NCBI GenBank assembly: GCA_022432975.1
Contig: CM039502.1
Location: forward strand, 21,849,228-21,913,227
Direction: 5' to 3'
DNA from: Begonia masoniana
Taxonomy: Eukaryota; Streptophyta; Magnoliopsida; Cucurbitales; Begoniaceae
Length of the DNA stretch: 64,000 bases
The position numbers were made by a program, and so were the translations under genes. Below the pieces are notes generated by a model, which did not search any database, was not told where the DNA came from, and worked only from the letters and a program-made list of their open reading frames with translations. Shown piece after piece: positions 21,157 to 32,107 of this stretch; position 1 is the stretch's first letter; each line of letters opens with the position of its first letter.

Positions 21157-22345
21157 AATGGATCTTATGAATAGGGTGTTTCATGAGTATTTGGACAAGT
21201 TTGTCATAGTATTTATTGATGATATACTAATCTATTCACATACTAAGGAGGAGCATACAAGACATTTGAACCTGGTATTGGGAGTACTAAGGCAACATCA
21301 ACTTTATGCTAAGTTTTCCAAGTGTGAGTTTTGGTTGGACAGAGTTCATTTTCTTGGTCACGTGATCTCGGGTGATGGAATATCCGTCGATCTAGCCAAG
21401 GTTCAAGCAGTTAAGGAATGACCCCAACCGAAGAATGCCACTGATATTCGGAGTTTTCTTGTATTAGCAGGATATTACAGGAAATTTATTGAAGGATTCT
21501 CGAAGATTGCAACGCCCCTCACTCGGTTAACTAAAAAAAACATTAAGTATGATTGGACAGAGGAATGTGAGAATAGTTTTCAGACTTTAAAACAAAAGTT
21601 GACTAATGCTCCAGTATTAACCCTCCCTGTTGAAAATGGAAAGTTCAGCATTTATTGTGACGCTTTCAAGGTTGGACTCGGTTGTGTGTTGATGCAAGAT
21701 GGAAAAGTAATAGCCTATGCTTCTAGACAGTTGAAAACACAAGAGAATAATTACCCTACACACGACTTAGAACTAGCTGCAATGGTTTTTGCACTAAAGA
21801 TTTGGAGGCATTACTTGTATGGACAGTCTTGTGATATATTTTCAGACCATAAAAGTCTGAAGTATATTTTCACACAGAAAGAATTAAATATGAGGCAACG
21901 TAGATGGTTGGAGTTTGTCAAGGATTATGATTTTGAGATTAAATACCACCCCGACAAGGCGAATGTAGTAGCTGATGGTTTGAGTAGGGTGACGACTTCA
22001 GCCTCGGCCTTGGTTCTTGACATGTCGTTAGCCTTAAAGTCAGAATTCCAAAGATTTAACTTAGAAGCTGTGTCCAGTGTGTCAACTATGCTTTCAGCCA
22101 TATCTTTGAAGCCCACACTTTTGGATAGGATAAAGGAAGCTCAGACAAATGATGCGGAGTGCAACAAGTACAAATCAAGCATAGAGTCTGCTGGTAAATC
22201 GGATTTCAACTGTTCAGATGATGGAGTCCTTAAGTTTAGGAATAGATGGTTTGTTCCTGCCAATATAGAACTTCGGAATGAGATTCTTTCGGAGGCACAT
22301 TCTTCTAGATTCTCCGTCCATCCTGGAAGTACAAAAATATATTGA
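21157..22345 (+). pseudogene. Element D RT second half and RNase H
   Basis: RT continues with DLMNR and the active-site FIDD motif ([10 protein letters not shown]), [20 protein letters not shown] stop replaces Trp at 21419-21421. RNase H follows with [13 protein letters not shown], where family members have YCDASK, then DHKSLKY and NVVADGLSR. The integrase zinc-finger start (HPGSTKIY) ends at a TGA (22343-22345). RNase H removes RNA from the RNA-DNA hybrid. Three or more nonsense sites show it is dead. Confidence 0.88.
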
Positions 22346-23549
22346 GACCTTAAACAACACTATTGGTGGCCAAATATGAAAAGAAGTGTGGCAGAGTACG
22401 TAGAATTGTGTTTAGTTTGTCAACAAGTTAAAGCTAAACATCAGAGGCCTGCAGGAGCATTGCAACCATTACCTGTTCCCGAATGGAAATGGGAGCAAAT
22501 TACGATGGACTTTGTTGTGGGATTTCCTAGGACAGCAAAGGGACATGATGCAATCTGGGTAATAGTTGATCGATTAACCAAATCTGTCCATTTTCTGCCC
22601 ATAAAGATGACCTACTCGATGGACCAATTAGCTGAATTATATGTGCATGAGATTGCTAGACTGCATGGAGTTCCAAGCACTATAGTTTCAGACCGAGACT
22701 CTAGATTTACGTCGAAGTTTTGGAAGAGTCTGCATAAGGCTATGGGTACACAGCTCAACTTCAGTACAACTTTTCACCCTCAAACAGATGGACAATCTGA
22801 AAGGACTATCCAAACGTTGGAGGATATGCTTCGTGCATGCACATTAGATTTTCAAGGATCTTGGAGTAAGTATTTATCGTAGGCGGAATTTTCTTATAAT
22901 AACAGTTTTTAGGCAACTATTGGTATGACACCATTTGAAGCATTGTATGGACGAAAATGCAAATCTCCTTTGTATTGGGATGAAGTTGGTGAAGCACGGT
23001 TGCTTGGTCCTGACATTGTGCAACAAACAGTTGAGAAAATTGCTCTCATCCGACAGAGAATCTTGACAGCTCAAAGCCGACAGAAAAGTTGTGCTGACTG
23101 CAGACGTAGAGAATTGGAATTCGAACCAGGTGATGAAGTTTTTCTTAAGGTATCACCATTCAAAGGAGTTGTCAGATTTGGAAGGAGAAGAAGCAAGTTG
23201 AATCCCAGATTTATTGAACCTTTTCCAATCTTGAAGAGAATTGGGAAAACAGCATATCAGTTAGAGTTATCAGCCTCTATGGAAGGGATTCACAATGTGT
23301 TCCATGTCTCTATGCTGAAGAAGTGCTTGAAGGATCCATCTCAAGTGGTGGAACAGCAGAGTATTGAAGTTCATCCCACTCTAATTTATGAGGAGAAACC
23401 AGTAAGGATCCTAGACTATGATGTGAAGGTGTTGCGCAACAAAAAAGTCCTACTGGTGAAAGTCTTATGGCATAATCAGAATATAGAGGAGACAACTTGG
23501 GAGCGCCAGTAGGACATGATGAACCAATATCAAGAATTATTCAGGTATT
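22346..23549 (+). pseudogene. Element D integrase with chromodomain-like end
   Basis: Zinc-finger second half ([11 protein letters not shown]), catalytic core MDFVVGFP / SDRDSRFTS / TDGQSERT, then a stop at about 22880 and further ones to 22915. The C-terminal part (22925-23512) has GPY/F-like NPRFIEPFPIL and ends KVLWHNQNIEETTWERQ with a stop. The tail continues in sense (DMMNQYQELF) to 23549. Same architecture as element B. Confidence 0.88.
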
Positions 23550-23573
23550 GAATTTTGAGAACAAAATTCTTTT

Positions 23574-23586
23574 AAGGAGGGTAGAT
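23574..23586 (+). other. Polypurine tract of element D
   Basis: AAGGAGGGTAGAT directly before the 3' LTR start TGTAACACC. Confidence 0.8.
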
Positions 23587-23858
23587 TGTAACACCTGGTT
23601 CCGTTGAATCAAAATTATTCTATCAACTTATGATGTGCATTTTAAGGATGAAAACGGGAGAAACTAGTGATTAGGTTAATGAGTGACTAAATAAGGGTAG
23701 AACTGTAATTTGGAGATTTAGTAGTGGATAACGTATTTAAGGAAGGATTTTGTGAGGTTTAGCCGCCACTGTTTTCTCATTTCCTTTTTCGGTATTCAGC
23801 TCAAGCTCAGCAGAGCTCTCCAGGCAACTTCCTCTCCGATTTCCATTCCCCAATCTAG

Positions 23859-24610
23859 GTGAGTTTTCCTTCGTTTTCCTTGAGTTCTAGTGACTAGATA
23901 GCAAGGAGAGTGCAATGTGTGTGTTTCGGGAACGCTGTGAATGAGAATGGGTTCAAGTTTTTATGATAAACCAGGGATGCACAATTATTAGAGTTCCAAG
24001 TTAGCTACCTTAGGTTTCCGAATGGTTTAGAATGAGGTATAGTGAAGATTTAATTAATACTCCGTTTATGATTTTAGGTGAGCAAACTCCCAAAGTAGCT
24101 TACAACCAAACAATCCCCAGGAGACCAGGTAAGTAGAGTATGCATGTGCCTTTGGGCCTACATCACAAAACAGTATAATTATGTATGTTTGAATTTGTTT
24201 GTATATCATGCATCATATTTTGAAAGAATACGAAAATGAATTTGCATGTATTGGTATGGTAAGAAATGAACAGATTGCAACAGATTAACTATTAAGGGAA
24301 CTAATCCGCCCCTTAACTTATGAAGAGGATGTATGACTTTGGAAAAATTGATCCGCTTCCCAATGGAATTTAGGATCAGATCAGCTGTTAAGGGAACTAA
24401 TCCGCCCCTTAATTTATGAAGAGAATGTATGACTTTGGGAAAAATGATCCAACTCCCAATGGAACCGTGGGATTAGATCAGAGAAAGAGTATGAATGCAA
24501 CTGAGATGTGAAAGTAGAAACTGCATGACTAGGATTTATGTTTCAGCATATCATTTCATTATTGCTTTACTTACTTAGCAGTAGGCTAATAGATGAGTTT
24601 TATAATTTAG
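23859..24610 (+). other. Predicted two-intron leader of D 3' LTR, acceptor decayed
   Basis: Donor CTAG|GTGAGT at 23859; microexon 24078-24128 (51 nt); donor CCAG|GTAAGTA at 24129; hairpin GCC-TTTG-GGC; arm CTACATCACAAAAC (24158-24171). The acceptor arm here is TTTTATAATTTAG instead of TTTTGTGATGTAG, so pairing is weakened in this copy only. Confidence 0.55.
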
Positions 24611-25009
24611 GTGAAGAAGCCTCAGAAGGTGTGTTCTCTGAGCATGTTGAGGAATAGGCTGGTTGGGGGAGAACATTCATGCCTCAACTTAGTGAACTGA
24701 TGGGGCGGTTTAACTATTGTCTATTTATGAAGTTTCAGTGGTTAAGTGTCTTGTAGAAGTATGCAGAGAGTTTTAATAGCATTAATAGTTCTGATGTTTT
24801 TAACAACTTTATGGTTTTCTTGTTCTGAGAATGAAAAACATGATTTGGTTTAGAGGTAGTTGCTTTGCTGGATATTTTTAGAAAGTTGTGAACTTATGTT
24901 GTTTTGAACGATTTTTAGTAAAATGCTCAAGCTCTTTTGGTAGTCGGAGTTTTCTTTGTTTAGAGTGAAAATGGTTGTTATGCTGTTATGTTGAGTGTTT
25001 TATCTATCG

Positions 25010-25460
25010 GTTGATGTTGAGTGTTTGTCTATCGGTGGATGTAGTCCACCGGTGGATGTTGAGTGTTTTGTCGTTTTGTGACCGGTGGATGTGAGCGTAG
25101 GAGTGAGTATTAGATTTTTGTCGTTTTGTGACCGGTGGATGTGAGCGTAGGAGTGAGTATTAGATTTTTGTCATTTTGTGACCGGTGGATGTGAGTATAG
25201 GAGTGAGTATTAGATTTTTTTTCGTTTGTGAGCGTAGGAGTTAGTATTAGATTTTTGTCGTTTTGTCATCGGTGGATGCTGAGGGTTACTGTCGTTTGAA
25301 GGATTCGATCGGTGGACGTGAGCGGTGGTTGTGGGTTGTCGACATGGCGTGAGACTGACACTGTTTAGCGGTGGATGCCTTCTATTTCCGCCTCTACCGC
25401 TGAGTCTATTTTATTTCTGCTTCTGCCGCTGACACTGTTTAGCGGTGGATGCCATTTTGT
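25010..25460 (+). repeat. CCGGTGGATG dyad array in D 3' LTR
   Basis: GACCGGTGGATGTGAGCGTAG units with the GAGTGAGTATTAGATTTTTG linker, fewer and more decayed than in the 5' LTR; then GTTTAGCGGTGGATGCC duplicates. Confidence 0.85.
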
Positions 25461-25713
25461 TTCTATTTCTATCGCTGGAACTGTTCAGCGGTTGACGTGT
25501 TCTATTTTATATTATTTTCTTTCAACCAATTGTCTTTAATATTTTAATTAAATTAATAAATGTTGTTTTATACAAAAATTTTCCACTGCAAGTTTTTACG
25601 TTTAAGGATCAAATTTTGATCGTCGAGTGAAATTTTAAGTTTTTCTCAGAATGTTATAGTGTGGTTATGTATTATGAGTAACGAACCGGGTTTGTATAAT
25701 TCGGGGCGTTACA

Positions 25714-26473
25714 GTTATCGTCCAAAGTTATCGTCCACGATAACGTCGCCGAGAGTCTGCCTGTTATTTTAAAAGTCCAAAGTTTGTCTTTGAATTTAAA
25801 CGTCCACGGAATCCTGTGTCCATTTTTTTTGTCTTTTAGTGCAAACGTCCACGGACTCCTGTGTCCACTGTTTGTGTCTTTTAGTGCAAACGTCCACGGA
25901 CTCCCTTGTCCACTGTTTTTGTCTTTTAGTGCAAACGTCCACGGACTCCCTTGTCCACTGTTTTTGTCTTTTAGTGCAAACGTCCACGGATTTCTGTGTC
26001 CACTGTTTTTGTCTTTTAGTGCAAACGTCCACGGACTCCTGTGTCCATTGCTTTTGTCTTTTAATGTAAACGTCCACAGATTCTATCTTCTGTGCGATTG
26101 TCCACAGCTCCCGATTGTCCACGGCCACTGTAGCTTTCCACAGTATGTCTTCCAGTTTATGCTTTTCCCATATTATTTCCTGTTTTACTTCTGTTTTTCA
26201 TATTTCCCCGTCTTCCTGCTCTCGTTCAGAGTACTCGTCCACAATTTTTATGATCCAGTTCTTTTCTGTTGTGTTCTGTTCATTTGTTCTTTCCTTCTCT
26301 TTTCAAAGTCCATTTGGCCTGTTGTTTTAAACGTCCAAATTATGCCTGCTGTTTTAAACGTCCAAAGTCTATTTTTACTTCTGTCTTCCTGTCAAAGTTA
26401 AAAAAAAATAGTCTACGTTTTAAAATGTCCGGAGTGAGGCTCCTCGACCACGATCGGGTCGGGGGTCGTCACA
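25714..26473 (+). mobile_element. LTR tail F (host of element D)
   Basis: Directly after D the sequence runs to GGGTCGGGGGTCGTCACA, the usual 3' end of these LTRs, then changes character. No PBS follows, so this is a 3' or solo LTR end in plus orientation. Its beginning lies left of the whole nest, outside the window. It holds a 60-bp CGTCCACGGA array. Confidence 0.75.
25795..26080 (+). repeat. 60-bp tandem array, about 5 copies, CGTCCACGGACTCC type
   Basis: Units carry AAACGTCCACGGACTCC, GTGTCCACTG and TTTTTGTCTTTTAGTGC. The repeat length divides by three, so long frames stay open on both strands (25784-26401 plus, 25796-26128 minus). These encode only the repeat and I do not call them genes. 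Confidence 0.9.
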
Positions 26474-26877
26474 GAAATTTTTTTCTATTTTATTTTTATT
26501 AGATATTTATCTATTATACCGTAGATAATTAGATCGTATTTTTTATTATTTCTCGTACCGCATATTAAGTGGTATAATTGTACTATGTAAGTAAGTTCTG
26601 TCTAATAGACTGAGTTTTAAGTGGGACCGATTGTGACCCCTCCAGCCTTTCCTAGAAACTCACTTGGAAATGTAATTCTGTATAGGAGATTGTCAAGTAC
26701 AGTCTTTCCTGTGAATTATCATGATCAGTACTTTCCACGTTTTAACTTTTTAATTTAATTATTTTTATAGAATGTCAAATACAATTAATTTGCGACGACC
26801 ATGAATTCCGATTCAAGTAGAATTATTATTATTTTATTTAAATATTTCTAATATTTTTGTCTACATTAGTGACGACT
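26474..26877. other. AT-rich DNA, nothing recognised
   Basis: Between LTR tail F and the MULE reading frame. It may be the 5' untranslated part or an intron of the MULE gene, since TCTACATTAG just before 26878 looks like an acceptor. No TIR was found. Confidence 0.4.
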
Positions 26878-27501
26878 ATGAATTTTGATTCAAGTAGATC
26901 GGTTGATTTAGATGAGAGATCAACTAGTGATGCTGAAATTAATTGGTATTCGGAAGGCATACTTACATATGGTGATCTACAAGCATTTGATCAGACAGAT
27001 GCAAATGAAGAAATATTCGTCTATTCGACCTCTAAAACACTAGACGATGAGTTTCTAACACCGGTTGGCTCAGATGACGAGGAAGTGAAAGGCAGACCGG
27101 TAAGAGAACAAATCTCAATGTGATTTTGTTTTTAGTAGACAATATGCTTCTTTAGAAGAAATTAAAGAAGAAATACGCGAATATTATTTGAAAAATAGTT
27201 ATGGTATAAAATTCACCGAGAGTAAAAAAGGTGACTGATGGCTAAGTGTGATAATGGATGTGGGTGGTGATTGCATGCTTCGAAGATGCAAGACCAGCTT
27301 ACGTTTCAAATAAAGTCGTTGGTCGATTCTCACACATGTTTAAGAAAACTTGAGAATCGACACGCATCAGTGAAATGGGGGGTGAAGAAGTATCTGAATA
27401 GGTTCAAAAGTCACCCTACATGAGACATCACTTCTATTATCGAGACAGTGAGGAAGAATTTCACTGTTGACATTTCACCCAGTCTTGCCATAAGAGCAAG
27501 A
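26878..27501 (+). pseudogene. MULE (Mutator-like) transposase N-terminal fragment
   Basis: Translation gives an acidic N-terminal region (MNFDSSRSVDLDERSTSD, EIFVYSTSKTLDDEFLTP). A possible intron (27100-27135, GTAAGA to TTTTTAG) follows, then a segment typical of the plant MuDR DNA-binding region: KSLVDSHTCLRKLENRHAS, VKWGVKKYLNRF, ITSIIETVRKNFTVDIS and SLAIRAR. This region precedes the DDE transposase domain. There is an in-frame TGA (about 27235), a frameshift near 27310 and another TGA (27421). LTR G cuts the gene at 27502 and the catalytic part is not found in the window. The family assignment rests on remembered motif spacing; I am fairly but not fully sure. Confidence 0.65.
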
Positions 27502-28037
27502 TGTAACACCCGGATTTTTCGGGTTATGAGTTTTTATTTTTTAGACCTCCGGTTTTCACCGTTTAGTGATTTAATTCGTAGAATTAGTGAGTTAAACCCG
27601 TTTTGTGAGCGGGAAGTTTTTTTGGAACCCCAAGGATTTATAAGGAATTTTAGTGGATAAAGATTATTTTGGAGAAAACTAAACCATGAGTTAATAAATA
27701 GAATTATGTAAAAGAATATTAGAAAGGGTATTATGGTAATTTACCAACAAAAATTTATTAAAACATAAAAATCCCCTTATTTTTCCCTTCATCCTCTCGA
27801 CTCTCTCCTTGGCGGCGATTTCCCTCCTCCTCTCCCACGGTTTTCCTCCTCCAAATCTACCTCTCAGCCGATTCTCCTCCGTTTTCTTCCACATTCAAAG
27901 CCCTAGGTAAGTTTTAAGTGCTTTCTCACATTAGTAGATTTTCTTATGTTTCAAAAAAAAAATATATACGAGTCATAGAATAAGGTGTATGATTAAGTTT
28001 ATGTAAGTCGCGGCTCGTTGGGTTTCGGGTCGTGACA
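27502..28037 (+). mobile_element. 5' LTR of element G (536 bp)
   Basis: Starts TGTAACACCCGG and ends GGGTCGTGACA, four bases before a PBS. Much shorter than the other LTRs: a donor CTAG|GTAAGTTTT is present at 27906, but the microexon and intron-2 hallmarks are missing, so an internal deletion is likely. Confidence 0.85.
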
Positions 28038-28041
28038 ACTT

Positions 28042-28055
28042 TGGTATCAGAGAGC
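28042..28055 (+). other. Primer binding site of element G
   Basis: TGGTATCAGAGAGC; initiator tRNA-Met type. Confidence 0.85.
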
Positions 28056-28166
28056 CCGAGTTTTAAAATTGGTTTTGTAGACTGCTTACCAGCACAAATC
28101 GCCGCATATGATTTTGTAGTCATTAAAGTTAAGATGTGTTTATGATAATATGATAAGACTTTCAAG

Positions 28167-28726
28167 ATGGTGAGAGGTCAACAAAGAGAAACCAACGAAG
28201 ACAGTAATACCATTGCCCAGCTAACGGAATTGGTTCTTCGCCCATCCCGCCAGATTGAGCAGCTTGTGGCTACTAGAGAAGAGCATGGGAATTCTAGCAC
28301 AAATACGACTCATGACCATGGTGGCGAGCGTTTTTACCGACTTCGACCTCCGATATTTAATGGCCAAGTTTCGGATCCTAACTATGCTGAAGAATGGATT
28401 CGAACAATTGATGACATGTTTAAGTATGCCAAGGTCGAAGAGGGGGACAAGATCACGTGTGCCGTTTTTCATCTTGCACTGAATGCAAGGCATTGGTGGG
28501 ACTCAATTCAGAGCACTACTAACATGGAAACTATGACTTGGACTTGGTTCAAGACGGTCTTCTTTGACAAGTACTTCAGCCGAGCGGTTCGCAGCAAAAA
28601 GATGGAGTTTATGCAGCTGCACCAAACCGGTTCTGTGGCGGACTACATCTGTAAGTTTGAAGCATTGTCATGATTTGCACCCCGTCTGGTGTATGATGAA
28701 GAAGACAAGATTCACCAATTTGTCCA
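28167..28726 (+). pseudogene. Element G gag, first part
   Basis: Starts MVRGQQRE like other family gags, then FYRLRPPIFNG, EEWIRTIDDMFKYA, HWWDSIQ, FFDKYFSRAV and KFEALS. A TGA (28672-28674) stands where relatives have Arg (SRFA), a C-to-T type change. The frame then continues to FVH at 28726, where solo LTR H is inserted; the remainder starts at 31405. Confidence 0.87.
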
Positions 28727-28907
28727 TGTAACACCCGAGTTTTTCGGGTTTCCGCTCCAAGGCTATTTTGTAAATAAGTAAATTAAGTCTGTTTTGTAAA
28801 CGGTGAGTTTTGTGAGAACTCTAAGATTAAATTGGAATATTTGGAGAAATAAAGAAATTGCTGAGAGACCGAATCGATAGACTAATTAAAGAGATAGTTT
28901 TAGTTTT

Positions 28908-28908
28908 A

Positions 28909-28947
<39 letters not shown>

Positions 28948-28965
28948 AATAATAATATAACATAA
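28908..28965. repeat. (ATT)n microsatellite with inverted (AAT)n partner
   Basis: About 12 ATT units run directly into AATAATAATAAT, forming a perfect AT-rich dyad. Confidence 0.9.
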
Positions 28966-29122
28966 AACAACTGAATGGCCCGAAGGCCATTCAGTTGTTC
29001 GAGCTCGACGCCGAAGGAGGGCAGCGAACAGGGGTGACGGAGAAGGTGGTCGCGCGCGACGATTTCCGACCAGACGCCGGCGACGTGGTGTTTCCGGCCG
29101 ATTTCCGCGCGCAACCCGACCG

Positions 29123-30616
29123 GTAAGGCTCGGTTTCCCTTGTTTTGGTTCGGTTTTCGGGTTTGTTCATGGCCGACTGTGACGAGCCGGTTTTGGCTCC
29201 GATCGCCGGCCGTTTTAGGTTACTTCCGGCGTGGGTTTGTCCACCCTAGGGCCGGCTATTGTCGATTGGCGGTGGAGCGCTCAATTTGAGCGAAATTCAG
29301 TGAATGCCCGATTAGGGCAATTCGGGTTTGTGGTTTGGAACTTCGATTTTAGGTTAGTTTATGTTAATTGGATGTTAGTAGGATAGATTGGTAAAGAAAT
29401 TGATGGAATTTGATGAAAAATCAAAAATGGGGATTTTCCGGGTAAAGGGCAGATTCGGGTTTTGCCTAAATTGACCTAGCTCCGGTCATTTGTTTTAAAA
29501 TTTCTTTTGGCAGATTAAAATAGGTTATTAGGGGAGTACGTGGCCGCTGGAATCGTTCGATTCCGATAACCGACGCAAAAGTTACGCGCGTTTGAGTTTT
29601 AGGTCGGTTTTTACCAAACCCAAAATAGTGGCCCGTTTAGTTAGATTTTAGTTAGATTAAGCTATAAATAGTAGTTTAAGATGTTTTTAAGAAAATAAGA
29701 GTTTAGTTATGCCCGAAAGAGAAAATGGAAATTTTAGGAAAGAATTTCCTAAATTAGGAGATTAGTTTAAGTTTGAAATTAGTTTAATTAGAATTGATTT
29801 TAATGTACCTTATTTATGAAATGCTTTAGGTGGAGACGACTTTTGGACGGTGCTCGGCTTACTACGGACGCCAGGTAAGTGGATGTTTAGGCTTCCGGCC
29901 CTTAAGGCCCTACATCATGTCAACGTTAGGTTTTTGTATTTTGATGATGATTTTCTGACTGTGGGTTTAATGAGTCGGGTAGCCTAGAATGTTAGTTATT
30001 AGTGGTTTGTTAAGTTTGTTATGAGTATAGTATGTTCATGTACGTTGTGAATGGTTGATGGTATGTCCATGTATGTCTATGAATTCCTCACGCATCATGT
30101 TTTATAAAAGGTGCATACGAACTATTTACGAACATGTTTTTAAGATGAATTGAACGATAATGATTTAAAGATAATATGAAAAAGTTAAATGAAAGAACGA
30201 TCAGGTGAACGGTGTATGATTCTCACGTGTATGTTTCTCATGGTTCTGACTATGCGTTTCTCATGGTTCTGACTGTACGTTTCTCATGGTTCTGACTGTA
30301 TGTTTCTCATGGTTCTGACTGTACGTTTCTCATGGTTCTGACTGTACGTTCTCATGGTTCTGACTGTATGGTTCTCACGGTTCTGACTGTATGTTCTCAC
30401 GGGGCAAGTTATGTATGTTCTCACGGGGCAAGTTATGTGTTCTCACGGGGCAAGGAAATGGTCTACTACGTAGACAAACGAGAAAATGTTAACAAAACGA
30501 AACGATTATGTACGATGAAACTGTAGTAACTGCATATGTTAAGTAAAATGTTTTAAATTCATATAGTGCATCCCCTTACTAAGCATTAGGCTTACTGTTT
30601 ATGTTGTATGGTGTAG
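29123..30616 (+). other. Predicted two-intron leader of LTR H (microexon 29830-29874)
   Basis: Donor CCG|GTAAGG at 29123; acceptor TGCTTTAG at 29829; 45-nt microexon; donor CCAG|GTAAGTG at 29875; hairpin GGCC-CTTAA-GGCC (29897-29909); arm CTACATCAT (29910-29918); branch-like CTTACTAAGCATTAGG (30576-30591); acceptor arm ATGGTGTAG (30608-30616). One arm position pairs as U-G. Confidence 0.6.
30225..30465 (+). repeat. ~24-bp tandem array (CATGGTTCTGACTGTACG) and GTTCTCACGGGGCAAG repeats
   Basis: Roughly eight TTCTCATGGTTCTGACTGTA units and three TGTTCTCACGGGGCAAGTTA units, all inside predicted intron 2 of LTR H. Confidence 0.9.
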
Positions 30617-31404
30617 GTGACAGATGTGAAGGTGAGAGTTCCTCGTGATGACAAGGAAAAGGTGGTCGATGGGTGGTGCTCGTGGCGACGGGGTGTGTGT
30701 TGGCTTGAAGATCCGATGGTTTGAGTGATGTATGTCGAATGGATGTAAGTTAGCCTTGTTGGTTAGTAGGTCTACGTGTCGGTTTGTTCATGAAAATGTT
30801 TAAGTATATGGATTAGAGGTTTTGATAGAAAATTGTATGATAAGTCGAGTGTTGATGTATATGTATGAAAATGTTTAAGTATATGGATTAGATGCTTTGA
30901 TAGAAAATGCATGAATAGTCGAGCTTTGATGTATACGTAGTGGTAGTAGATTGTTTAGAATGTGAAGTCTTTATTTTGGAGAATATACTGGAACTGTTTG
31001 GGCATTTTTAAATGTTTGGTCATTTTAAAACAGGTATGGATGCGCTCGATTTTTAGAGCGATCCACGCAGTTTGTTTTCTTGAGTATAGGTTATATTAGT
31101 GTCGTGTTTTAATTGATCTTACTTTAATTGTTTTAAATGTTTTATTTGTTTTAAGTTATTAATAGTTTTGAGTCTAGTTTTAAATATTTTAAAAGTCGAA
31201 ATGTTTTACGCTCAAATGTTTAATGTTTAAGTCAAAGTTAGTCCATAAAGGTTGTTAGAGGTGGGTCAATTGTCTAGGTTCGGTTTATTTTATAGTGTCG
31301 AGTGAAAAAGAAAAAGTTTATGAGAAAATACAAGGGCTTAGGTAATAGTTATGTCACGGCAAGTCCGTGGCGGCCCTGATCGGGTTTGGGGTCGTCACAG
31401 TCCA

Positions 31405-31980
31405 AGGGCTGAAGCCAAATCTTTTCAGAGGTGTGAAGACAGCAGGAATTCATAACATACCTTATTCCGAGGTAGGAGCTAAGGCCTTGGAACTGGAAGA
31501 GGTTGAAATAGCGGTGCAAGGGCAACGTGAGCTGCTAGGGAAGTTTATCAGGGAGACTCAGCCTCAACCGCGACAGAATAGGGGGTGGCAGCCACAGCAG
31601 ATCAGGGGAGGGCAGCAACAACAGAAAGGTGTGAAGAGACCCTTCAATCCAAATGACGACCAAGGAAAGGGAAAGCAACCTCAAGGGGCTCCTCAAGCTC
31701 CCCTATGTTTCACTTGCCAGAGGAACCACTACGGCAAGTGTAAGTTATTCACGGGCCGATGTTTCAGGTGCGACAAGGTTGGTCATTTGATTAAAGATTG
31801 TCCTATGCTGCCGGATGCAAACCGAGCGAGGGTGGCGCCTAGAGTTTTTGCCCTGATGGAAGATGAAGATGCAGTTCAGCACACGGTTATAACAGGTACA
31901 ATTATGATCTGCGGTGTATCCGCATACACACTTATAGATACGGGTGCTACACATTCTTTCATAGCAACTACGTTTGTATG
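31405..31980 (+). pseudogene. Element G gag C-terminus and protease start
   Basis: Continuation of the gag of 28167-28726. QGLKPNLFRGVK, YSEVGAKALELEEVE, a Gln/Arg-rich linker, a knuckle-like CFTCQRNHYGKC, the CCHC zinc knuckle CFRCDKVGHLIKDC, and the protease motif IDTGATHSF just before a TGA at 31978-31980. The ATG at 31367 lies inside LTR H and is not the start. Confidence 0.88.
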
Positions 31981-32107
31981 AATATATAATCTACGATTTT
32001 TGCCAGCTGTTAAGTCTTATAGCGTCATGTTACCGTCAGGAGAGTCCTTACATTCATAACAGGTAGTGAAGGGTGAAATTGTATCAGTAGGGGACAAGGA
32101 GCTATAT
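31981..32107 (+). pseudogene. Element G protease, degraded, up to the Cassandra insertion
   Basis: The segment SVMLPSGESLHS can be read, followed by a TAA. The text stops at 32107, where a solo Cassandra LTR enters, and resumes at 32532. Confidence 0.75.

Larger units (their letters stand above)
14778..25713 (+). mobile_element. Ty3/gypsy element D, degraded, left LTR cut by element B
   Basis: Plus orientation: 5' LTR remainder (14778-16894), PBS, gag, protease, RT split by solo LTR E, RNase H, integrase with chromodomain-like end, PPT and a complete 3' LTR (23587-25713). Several in-frame TGA stops and frameshifts make it inactive. It is inserted in the LTR tail F, which continues at 25714. 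Confidence 0.9.
23587..25713 (+). mobile_element. 3' LTR of element D (2.13 kb)
   Basis: Starts TGTAACACCTGG, ends GGGGCGTTACA; TATA-like TATTTAA at 23734-23740. Matches 14778-16894 with scattered differences and a shorter dyad array. An extra GCTGACACTGTTTAGCGGTG segment is duplicated near 25355-25460. Confidence 0.92.
28727..31399 (+). mobile_element. Solo LTR H (2.67 kb) with TSD GTCCA
   Basis: Starts TGTAACACCCGAG, ends GGGGTCGTCACA; duplications GTCCA at 28722-28726 and 31400-31404. Removing it restores the gag reading frame of G. Contains an ATT microsatellite (28910-28965), a two-intron leader and a 24-bp array. Confidence 0.93.

Noticed and set aside
25784..26401. 205-codon ORF with overlapping ORFs on both strands
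   Set aside because: The frame stays open only because the 60-bp unit is a multiple of three; it is tandem repeat in an LTR tail.
29663..29670. TATAAATA as the promoter of LTR H
   Set aside because: It lies about 940 bp into the LTR, inside predicted intron 1, whereas the box in C, D, M and N is 147-190 bp from the LTR start.
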